Source: Humibacillus xanthopallidus
GTDB lineage: Bacteria > Actinomycetota > Actinomycetes > Actinomycetales > Dermatophilaceae
DNA: 64,000 nt
Assembly: GCF_006717145.1 (NCBI RefSeq)
Contig: NZ_VFQF01000001.1
Span: forward strand, 62,001 to 126,000
Reading direction: 5' to 3'
Position 1 is the first letter of the stretch; each line of letters starts with the position of its first letter. Shown here piece by piece: positions 53,708-64,000 of the stretch. A program made the position numbers and the translations under genes. Below the pieces are notes generated by a model. It did no database searches. It was not told the DNA's origin and saw only the letters and a program-made list of their open reading frames with translations.

Positions 53708-54700
53708 ATGCCCCGCTCCGCGACCCGTCGCCGCGCCTTCGCGGCCGCTCTGGCCTGTGCCGCGATGCTCAGCGCCTGCACCGGGAACGCCGACGACGGC
53801 CCTGACGGCGGTGCAGCGACCGCCACGCCCGTCGTGGCCCCGTCAGCCGCTGACAGCTCCGCCCAGTCCGCCGTGAGCGCTGCAGTGGCAGCATCCACCG
53901 ACGTGACTGCCGCCGGCGCCGCAGCGCGGGCCAAGGCCTTCACCGGTTCCGCGCTCGTGTCGGCGAACGCCGCCGCGAAGATGCTGCCCGGCCGCACCGC
54001 GGGCGAGAAGGCCGATGCCGAGGTGTCGACCGAGGGCGTCAAGGTGCTCGCCGTGTCGCGTGCCGGCGACACGCCCGCCCAGATCCTCGCCCAGACGACG
54101 CTGAAGAAGACGGGCGCCCCGGTGCTCGTCCTGCTGACGGCGAAGACCCCGGCCGGTCCCTACCAGGTGGCCGCTCTCACGCCGGTCCTGCCGAGCGCGA
54201 AGATCGACTCGTTCGACCCGACGATCGACGGCTCGCCCGCGATCGGCAACGGCAAGGGTCTGGCCGCCACGCCCGATGAGGTCGTGGCCTCCTTCGCCGA
54301 CTCCGTGCGCTTCCCCGGCCCGGCGACCTCCAAGCTGCTCGCCGTCGACCCGTTCACCGAGCAGCTGCGGCAGTCAGCGAGCGCCCAGTCGCAGGCGCTC
54401 AACAACCAGGGCACCTTCACGCAGAGCTGGACCCCCAAGGACGTCATCGGCGGGGTTCGCCTCAAGGACGGCCAGGGCGCCATCGTCTTCGCCGACCTCG
54501 AGCGCCACGACGCGATCGCGATGCGCACGCCGCAGAAGCTCACTCCCGACAAGGAGCTGACGCTGCTGACCGGCATCAAGCAGATCACCTCCGAGGCCAA
54601 GCTGACGTCCAACGAGATCATCGCGATCGTCATCCCGGCGAGCGGCCAGTCCCGTGTGGTGGCCGCCTCGGACCAGATCGTCGCCGGGTCGGGTCGGTGA
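53708..54700 (+). CDS. Putative lipoprotein of unknown function
   Basis: This 330-residue protein has a basic N terminus, a hydrophobic stretch and a lipobox (MLSAC at about residues 20-24), so it is probably lipid-anchored outside the cytoplasmic membrane. A Ser/Ala/Thr-rich linker (about 30-75) precedes a mixed alpha/beta region. I recognise no catalytic motif. Similar actinobacterial lipoproteins of unknown role sit upstream of a YbbN-like gene, as here (14 nt), suggesting a shared role in envelope protein quality control; that is inference. ATG 53708 is the start that places the signal correctly. Confidence 0.75.
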   Translation: MPRSATRRRAFAAALACAAMLSACTGNADDGPDGGAATATPVVAPSAADSSAQSAVSAAVAASTDVTAAGAAARAKAFTGSALVSANAAAKMLPGRTAGEKADAEVSTEGVKVLAVSRAGDTPAQILAQTTLKKTGAPVLVLLTAKTPAGPYQVAALTPVLPSAKIDSFDPTIDGSPAIGNGKGLAATPDEVVASFADSVRFPGPATSKLLAVDPFTEQLRQSASAQSQALNNQGTFTQSWTPKDVIGGVRLKDGQGAIVFADLERHDAIAMRTPQKLTPDKELTLLTGIKQITSEAKLTSNEIIAIVIPASGQSRVVAASDQIVAGSGR

Positions 54701-54702
54701 GG

Positions 54703-54714
54703 CAGGATTGACCT
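54703..54714 (+). promoter_or_regulatory. Possible leaderless promoter of the YbbN-like gene
   Basis: CAGGAT at 54703-54708 ends 6 nt before ATG 54715. The first base departs from TANNNT, so this is weaker than the other cases. Confidence 0.35.
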
Positions 54715-55662
54715 ATGAGTCACCAGCCATTCACCGCAGCGGCGCTGCGCGGTGCCGTCGACCTGTCCTCGCTCAAGCGGCCGGCCCCGCCGGCTGGCCC
54801 CGCATCCGGCGCGGACGCCACCTCGACGGCCGGTGCGTCCGGCGTCGTCATCGAGGGTACTGACGCCTCGATCGGCGAGCTCGTCAGGCCCACCGTCCCC
54901 TACCCCGTGGTCATGGTGCTGTGGTCGCCCCGGCTCAAGGAGTCGGCCGACTTCGTGGCCACCTTCGGCGCCGTCGCAAGGCGGTATGCCGGCCGCTTCC
55001 AGCTCGTGACCGTCGACGTCGACGCCAACCCCGCCATCCTCCAGGCGTTCCAGGTCCAGGCCGTGCCGGTGAGCTTCGCGTTCCTCCAGGGCCAGCCGGT
55101 GCCGCTCTTCGAGGGCGCGCAGCCCGAGGCACAGATCACGGGTGTCATCGACCAGGTGCTCGCGCTCGCCGCGCAGAACGGGGTGACGGGCACCGTCGCG
55201 GGCGCCGATGCTGCCGGGGACGCGGCGGAGGTGGCCGACGAACCGCCGCTGCCGCCCCTCCACCAGCAGGCCTACGACGCCATCGAGGCCGGCGACCTCG
55301 ACGGCGCCGCCGCGGCCTACCGCGAGGCGCTCGCGCAGAGCCCAGCCGACACCGACGCCAAGCTCGGCCTGGCGCAGGTGGGTCTCATGCAGCGCACGGC
55401 CGGCGTCGACCTGCAGGCCGCCCGCGCGGCCGCGGCGGCCGACCCGGCCGACGTCGACGCCCAGATCGTCGTCGCCGACCTCGACCTGCTCGGCGGCCAC
55501 GTCGAGGACGCCTTCGTGCGCCTCATCGACACCGTGCGGATCACCGCCGACACCGACCGCAACAAGGCCCGCGAGCACCTCGTCGAGCTCTTCGAGGTCA
55601 TCGGCACCGGCGACGAGCGAGTCGTCAAGGCCCGCAAGTCCCTCATGAGCGCCCTCTTCTGA
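54715..55662 (+). CDS. YbbN/CnoX-like thioredoxin-fold protein with TPR-like C terminus
   Basis: This 315-residue protein has a thioredoxin fold (about 55-165) and a C-terminal helical region (about 185-315) with TPR-like repeats (AYDAIEAGDLDGAAAAYREAL). The CxxC active site is replaced by WSPRLKES, so it cannot act as a dithiol oxidoreductase. That fits YbbN/CnoX-type holdase co-chaperones, which bind unfolded proteins. The cis-Pro of the fold (QAVPVSFAF) is kept. The first 45 residues are a flexible Ala/Pro/Ser stretch. It is the last plus-strand gene of the window. Confidence 0.87.
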   Translation: MSHQPFTAAALRGAVDLSSLKRPAPPAGPASGADATSTAGASGVVIEGTDASIGELVRPTVPYPVVMVLWSPRLKESADFVATFGAVARRYAGRFQLVTVDVDANPAILQAFQVQAVPVSFAFLQGQPVPLFEGAQPEAQITGVIDQVLALAAQNGVTGTVAGADAAGDAAEVADEPPLPPLHQQAYDAIEAGDLDGAAAAYREALAQSPADTDAKLGLAQVGLMQRTAGVDLQAARAAAAADPADVDAQIVVADLDLLGGHVEDAFVRLIDTVRITADTDRNKAREHLVELFEVIGTGDERVVKARKSLMSALF

Positions 55663-55712
55663 CCGAAAGACCAGCGCGCCCAGCCCGCTGATCGAAAGGC
55701 CGCGCACCTCAA

Positions 55713-55768
55713 CAATCGAGAGAGCAGTTCGTCGGCCTCGGGGTCCCGACGAAGTGCCCTTTCGATTG
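55713..55768. repeat. 56-nt palindromic repeat, copy 1
   Basis: Imperfect arms of about 22 bp (AATCGA...TTCGTCGG and CCGACGAA...TCGATT) enclose a CCTCGGGGT-like loop. Copy 2 starts 74 nt later. It lies between convergent genes. Confidence 0.75.
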
Positions 55769-55786
55769 TCAGCGTGGCCAGCCTTC

Positions 55787-55842
55787 TGATCGAGAGAGCA
55801 GTTCGTCGGCTTCGGGGTCCCGACGGAGTGCTCTTTCGATTG
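55787..55842. repeat. 56-nt palindromic repeat, copy 2
   Basis: This near-identical copy differs from copy 1 at a handful of positions, and the end sits 2 nt from the stop of the minus-strand gene. Degenerate ATCGAAAG pieces at about 55665 and 55691 hint at older copies. The hairpins may also act as terminators for both strands. Confidence 0.75.
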
Positions 55843-55844
55843 GG

Positions 55845-56392
55845 TCAGGTGGGGTCGGCGGTGACGACGAGGGCTTCGTCGAGGCGCGCGAGGACACTCT
55901 CGGCCATTGCGTCCAGCTCAGCCACCGTGTCCACCTCAGCCATCGTGTCTGGCTCAGCCGCCTCAGCCGCCTCGTTTGCGGGGGTCGGCTCGTCGACCCA
56001 CAGTCCCCAGCGCGGGGTTGATGGGTCGACGCCTGCGGCGATGACGACGAGGTGCACCGGCTCCGGGTCGACGAGGTCGAGGAGGTCCTCGAGACGCTCA
56101 CCGAGGGCGTCCTCGACGAGCACGGCATCCCAGCCCTCCAGCTGGTGGGTCTCCGCGACGGCGAGCGCCGCCGACCAGCGCAGCAGGCGGTCGCGCAGCT
56201 GAGCGGAGGTGGGCGTGCCCGTCCACGGCTCGAGGGACCCGATGCGGACCAACCGCTCTAGCGCCTCCCCGTCGATCACGACCGCCCGGCCGATCCGCCG
56301 GGCCAGCGCCGCTGCGAGCGACCGACGCTGCTCCGGATCGGTCCCGGTGACGAGGAAGAGGCGCCCGCGGTCCGAGTCAGGGCCCCGGTCGC

Positions 56393-56396
<4 letters not shown>
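55845..56396 (-). CDS. P-loop-like hypothetical protein at the end of the glucan operon
   Basis: This 183-residue protein begins like a small kinase ([20 protein letters not shown]), followed by [17 protein letters not shown]. The glycine-rich loop lacks the Gly-Lys-Ser/Thr of a real Walker A motif (it reads GTDPEQRRS). ATP binding is therefore doubtful, and it may be a degenerate member of the AAA/chloramphenicol-phosphotransferase-like group. The C-terminal 45 residues are an acidic Glu/Ala/Met stretch. The ATG overlaps the pgm stop, so it is translated with the operon. The function is unknown. Confidence 0.65.
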
Positions 56397-58035
<1,639 letters not shown>

Positions 58036-58039
<4 letters not shown>

Positions 58040-60309
58040 GACGGGTCTCCGTTCGTGGTCGTGACAGGGGCGGACGAGGCGTCGGCGGCGAGCGCCGGCG
58101 GGGCTGGCTCGTCAAGCGGGACGAGCCAGACGGTCGAGAGGCGCGGCACCGTCAGGTCAGCGGAGTACGGCTGCTGGTGCCAGGCCTCCGCCCGCGCCTC
58201 GACGACGACGCCGGCGCTGCTCGGCGCGTCGGGGTGGTAGCCCGCGGTGTCGAGCACGACTGTCCAGCGCCCGCCGCGCGGCAGCCCGATGCGGTAGGAC
58301 TGCTGCGTCTCACCGCTGAAGTTCATGACGCAGGCCACGACCGGAGCATCGGTCGTCCGGTCGCCACGGCCGAAGCGCAGCCACGAGAAGGTGTTGTGGT
58401 CTGCGTCGTCGGCCTCGAGCCACTCGAAGCCCGAGCGGTCGGCGTCGAGCTCCCACAGCGCCGTGTTGCCCCGGTAGATCCCGTTGAGGTCCTTGACGAG
58501 GTTGTGCACACGGTAGTGCAGCGGCTGCTCGAGCAGCCACCAGTCGAGGCTGCGGCCCTCGGACCACTCCGACTCCTGGCCGAACTCGCAGCCCATGAAG
58601 AGCAGCTGCTTGCCCGGGTGGCACCACAGGTAGGCGAGGAACGCGCGCAGGGTCGCGACCTGCTCCTCGCGCGTGCCGCGCGACTTGCGCAGCAGCGAGC
58701 CCTTGCCGTGGACGACCTCGTCGTGGCTGATCGGCAGCACGAAGTTCTCGTCGAAGGCGTACATGAGCGAGAAGGTCAGCTTGCCGTGGTGGTACTTGCG
58801 GTAGATGGGCTCCTCGCCGAGGTACTTGAGCGAGTCGTTCATCCAGCCCATGTTCCACTTGAAGCCGAAGCCGAGACCGCCCTGGTCGGTCGGCTTCGTG
58901 ACGCCCGGCCACGTCGTCGACTCCTCGGCGATCATGACGATGCCGCCGACGCGCTTGTAGGCGGTGCCGTTGGTCTCCTTGAGCAGCTCGACGGCTTCGA
59001 GGTTCTCGCGCCCGCCGTTGCGGTTGGGCACCCAGGCGCCCTCGTCGCGGGCGTAGTCGAGGTAGAGCATCGAGGCGACGCCGTCGACGCGCAGGCCGTC
59101 GATGTGGAAGTCCTCGAGCCAGTAGAGCGCGTTGGCGACGAGGAAGTTGCGTACCTCGGGCCGGCCGTAGTCGAAGATGTTGGAGCCCCACTCGGGGTGC
59201 CAGCCGAGCCGCGGGTCCGGGTGCTCGTAGAGCGGCAGGCCGTCGAATCGCGCGAGCGCCCACTCGTCGGTGGCGAAGTGGCCCGGGACCCAGTCGAGCA
59301 GCACCCCGATGCCGGCCCGGTGGAGCTCGTCGACGAGGTAGCGGAAGTCGTCGGGCCGGCCCCAGCGCGAGCTCGGCGCGTAGTAGCCGGTGACGTGGTA
59401 GCCCCACGACGGCACGTAGGGGTGCTCCATGACGGGGAGGAACTCCACGTGGGTGAAGCCGAGGTCGCGCACGTAGTTGACGAGGTGCTCGGCGAGCCCG
59501 TGGTAGCCGAGGTCCTGGCGCCACGAGCCGAGGTGCACCTCGTAGATGCTCATCGGGCCCTGGTGGGCGTTGGAGGTGCGCCGGTGCTCCATCCACTCGT
59601 CGTCGCGCCACGTGTAGTGCGTCTCCGTCACGATGGCGGCCTGCTTCGGCGCGACCTCGGTCATGCGCGCCATCGGGTCGCTCTTCAGCCGGACCAGCTC
59701 GTCGGGCCCGCGCACCGCGAACTGGTAGTTCATCCCCTCCTGCGCGCCGGGCAGGAAGAGCTCCCAGATGCCGCTGTCGCCGAGGGCACGCATCGGGTGG
59801 CTGCGGCGGTCCCAGTCGTTGAAGTCGCCGATGACGTGGACGGCCTTGGCCCGCGGTGCCCACAGGGCGAACGACACTCCCCAGACGTCGCCGAGGGGGC
59901 CGCCGTAGTGACGCACGTGCGCGCCGAGCACGGTCCACAGCTGCTCGTGGCGACCCTCGTTGATGAGGTGGCGGTCCATCTCGCCGAGCGTCGGTGCGAA
60001 GCGGTAGGGGTCGTCCTGCTCGTGGGCGATGCCGTCGCCGTACTCGACGAGAAGGCGGTAGTCGTGCGTGGTGCCGAAGTCGGGTGAGGTCATGGACCAG
60101 ATGCCGTCCCGCACGTGCTGCAGGTCGACCCGCTCGCCGGAGTCGAGCCGCGCGCCCACGCGCGTCGCAAACGGGCGGTATGCCGTGATGGTCAGCCCCC
60201 CGGGCCCGACGTGGTGCCCCAGCAGGTCGTGCGGCTGCCCGTTGCGGCCGTGGAGGAAGGCGGTGATGGCGGCGTCGTCGAGCGAGGGGCCGGAGTTCTG
60301 GGGGGTCAT
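58036..60309 (-). CDS. glgB: 1,4-alpha-glucan branching enzyme
   Basis: This 757-residue GH13 enzyme introduces alpha-1,6 branches into the glucan made by GlgE. An N-terminal CBM48 domain ([19 protein letters not shown]) precedes the barrel. The barrel carries [12 protein letters not shown] (nucleophile Asp), IAEEST (acid/base Glu) and [13 protein letters not shown] (third Asp). The ATG at about 60309 overlaps the end of the maltokinase gene by 4 nt (ATGA). The frame is open about 19 codons further upstream but without family support. Confidence 0.97.
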
Positions 60310-61732
60310 GGCGTGCCTTCCTCGGTGGTGAGTCGCTCGACGGCGCCGAGCGGGATGGGCAGCCACGTCGGCCTGTTGCGGGCCTCGTAGACGACCTCGT
60401 AGAGAGCCTTGTCGAGCTCGAGGGCCTGCACGAGCGCGGTGTCGTCGGCGTCAGCCGGCCCCGCGACGGAGGCGTAGCCCTCGAGGAAGGCGGCACGGCA
60501 GGCCGAGGCCCAGCCGGTGGCGTCGCGGGACGGGTCGGCGAGGCCGACCGAGCCGGCGGCGTAGTCGAAGGAGCGGAGCATGCCTGCCACGTCGCGCTGG
60601 GTCAGGTCGGGCTGCACCCGTTCGGCGAGCGGGCGCAGGGGCTCGCCCTCGAAGTCGAGCGCGACCCAGCCGCGCTCGGGCACGTCGAGGACCTGGCCGA
60701 GGTGGTAGTCGCCGTGGATACGTTGCAGCGCAGGCCATCTCACGGCGCGCACCGACTCGATGACGTGCTCGACGGAGGCGGAGCGGGAGGCCAGCGCGGG
60801 CACGAGAGCCACCGCTGCGGCATACCTCGAGCGCATCGAGGCGACGAGCGCGTCGCGCGCGCTGTCGGTCGCCTCCACGGTGCCGAGCGCGTGGGCGAGG
60901 GCGGCGTGGATCTGCGCGGTGACGACGCCGAGGTCGCGGGCGCGGGCCGTGAAGTCGTGGCCCGAGGCTGCGGCGACGAGCGCGACCCGCCACGCGTCCT
61001 CGACCCCCGGGATGAACTCCTGCGCAAAGGCGAGGTCGCCGTGCTCGAGGCCCTCGCCGGACGGGTCGTCCCACGCGCCGCTGAGGTGGCCCACGGCCAT
61101 CGGCACCCGGTCGGAGCCCTCCCTCGTCAGGGCCGACTGCACGACGACGTCGGGGTTGTCGCCGTGCTGCAGGGTGCGGAACACCTTGACGATCAACGGC
61201 TCTGCCGGCCCGCCGTCGGTGGTGAGCATGCGGCAGATGACGGAGGTGTTGGACTGCTCGCCGGTCAGCACCGTCGAGCTGCCGACCGAGCCGAGCACCT
61301 GCCCGGTCGAGCTGCCGCGGGCCAGCTCGTTGCTGCCGACGGAGGCCTGGGCCTCGTCGGACTGCCGCGACCGCAGGATCGTGTCGACGAGCTGGTCGAC
61401 GTAGACGGGGTCGTGGGGGCCGTCGTAGACCCACCGCCGGCCGAGCACGCTGTGCTCCATGGTGCCGAGCAGCGCGTGCTCGCCGCCCTCGAGCGGCGCG
61501 CCCCGGTAGGTGAGCGGCACCTGGTAGACGACGACGGGGTCGGCGGCGGTGTCGGCGAGCAAGAGCGTCTCGATGCCCACCTCGCCCTCGGGGTCCTCGA
61601 AGCGGAAGCCACCCACGCGGCGCAGCACCGGGTCGTGGCCCTTGCCGTGGTACCAGCGCTGGTGAGGCATCCACGCGCCCACCATCTCGGTCTTGGTCGG
61701 CACGATGGACGCGCCCTTGTGCACGATCGCCA

Positions 61733-61733
<1 letters not shown>
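60306..61733 (-). CDS. mak: Maltokinase
   Basis: This 475-residue kinase phosphorylates maltose with ATP to alpha-maltose 1-phosphate, the substrate of GlgE. The kinase core shows the catalytic loop RIHGDYHLGQVLDV and the DFG-like WVALDFEGEP. The N-terminal cap domain (AWMPHQRWYHGKG) is typical of Mak/Pep2. In some actinobacteria the kinase is fused to TreS; here the genes are separate but their start and stop codons overlap, so the two products probably form the known TreS:Mak complex. Confidence 0.95.
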
Positions 61734-63439
<1,706 letters not shown>

Positions 63440-63443
63440 GCGG

Positions 63444-64000
63444 TCAGTGGCTCCTCACGCTGATGACGTGGACCGGCTCGCTGTCGGGGCCGAGCCTCAC
63501 GAAGTTGTCCTGGCGCCACTGCCAGGTCTGGTTGGTGATGTGGTCGTGCGCGTCGAACGACGACCACGTCGCCATACCCAGCGCCTCCAGGTCGAGGTGC
63601 ACCCACGTCTCACGCGTCGCGTGCGGGTCGAGGTTGGCGATGACGATCACGGTGTCGCGCTCGCCGGTCGCGCGGTCAACGATGCGGCTCTTGCTGAAGA
63701 CCATGACGAACTCGTCGTCGGCGGCGTGGAAGCGCAGGTTGCGCATCCACCGCAGGGCAGGGTGCCACCCGCGAATGTCGTTGAGCCGCTTGAGATACCA
63801 CGCGAGCGATCGGCTCTCGAGCGGGCCGCCCGGCTCGTAGAGATACCACTGGCGGTCCTTGTACTCGTACTTCTCGTTGTCGATCTGCTCCTCGGCGCCG
63901 GGCCGGGCCACGTGCTCCATGAGCTCGTAGCCGGCGTAGATGCCGTAGGTCGGCACCATCGTCGCGGCCAGCGCCGCGCGCAGCTTCCAGGCCGTCGGTC
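63444..64000 (-). CDS. glgE: Alpha-1,4-glucan:maltose-1-phosphate maltosyltransferase, C-terminal part
   Basis: The frame is open to the window edge, so only about 185 residues of the roughly 660-700 are present. They match the end of the GH13 barrel and the beta-sandwich C domain of GlgE: MVPTYGIYAGYELMEHV, EYKDRQWYLYEPGG, LKRLNDIRGWHPAL, and IVIANLDPHATRETWVHLDL. GlgE extends alpha-glucan with maltose 1-phosphate. It is the first visible gene of the glgE-treS-mak-glgB-pgm operon. The catalytic residues lie outside the window. Confidence 0.93.
   Translation of the reverse strand, partial: PTAWKLRAALAATMVPTYGIYAGYELMEHVARPGAEEQIDNEKYEYKDRQWYLYEPGGPLESRSLAWYLKRLNDIRGWHPALRWMRNLRFHAADDEFVMVFSKSRIVDRATGERDTVIVIANLDPHATRETWVHLDLEALGMATWSSFDAHDHITNQTWQWRQDNFVRLGPDSEPVHVISVRSH

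Overview
The window is about 64 kb of very GC-rich chromosomal DNA from an actinobacterium. Strong pointers are the lysA-hom-thrC-thrB-rho-rpmE-prfA-prmC gene order, NucS mismatch endonuclease, a MurA with Asp in place of the catalytic Cys, the GlgE/TreS alpha-glucan pathway, and many leaderless promoters (TANNNT ending 6-7 nt before the start codon). A Micrococcales genome close to the Intrasporangiaceae is my best guess, but that is inference. Almost all of the window is coding, and the gene order is mostly the conserved actinobacterial backbone.

Layout: 1-209 is the end of an acyltransferase gene. 295-6476 is a catabolic cluster: a GntR regulator, two isochorismatase-fold cysteine hydrolases (a clear biuret hydrolase and a paralogue that may be a triuret hydrolase), an NCS2-type permease, an AtzH-like protein and allophanate hydrolase AtzF. 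Together they would import a urea oligomer and take it to NH3 and CO2. 6549-7637 holds tRNA-Arg(CCG) and a potassium channel. 7693-21799 is housekeeping: an ArgS-like protein without a catalytic core, lysine/threonine biosynthesis, rho, L31, RF1 and its methylase, a threonylcarbamoyl-AMP synthase and glyA, interrupted by a DUF559 gene framed by REP-like hairpins (15787-16964). 21844-35281 is wecA plus the F1Fo ATP synthase genes. The epsilon gene atpC lies 4.2 kb downstream of atpD, after a membrane protein gene and a type II NADH dehydrogenase gene, and encodes a short epsilon.

35291-53448 contains a DUF2550 protein, a cobalamin adenosyltransferase, murA, a STAS protein, nucS and a set of genes fitting the ethylmalonyl-CoA pathway: B12-dependent acyl-CoA mutase (MeaA/Ecm type), tandem-fused 3-hydroxybutyryl-CoA dehydrogenase, crotonyl-CoA carboxylase/reductase, methylmalonyl/ethylmalonyl-CoA epimerase, acetyl-CoA acetyltransferase and MeaB. 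Interspersed are a TetR/dehydrogenase pair with two palindromic operators and a leaderless Fic gene with its own operator. 53708-64000 carries a lipoprotein, a YbbN-like thioredoxin-TPR protein and, on the minus strand, a tightly overlapping operon glgE-treS-mak-glgB-pgm-(P-loop-like protein) for alpha-glucan/trehalose metabolism.

The most unusual DNA-level signal is the octamer GTATGCCG (or CGGCATAC). I count about forty by eye where base composition predicts only a few. It occurs in several reading frames, in intergenic DNA, and as inverted pairs in the stems of terminator-like hairpins. It is absent from the whole 978-8048 stretch that holds the catabolic cluster.
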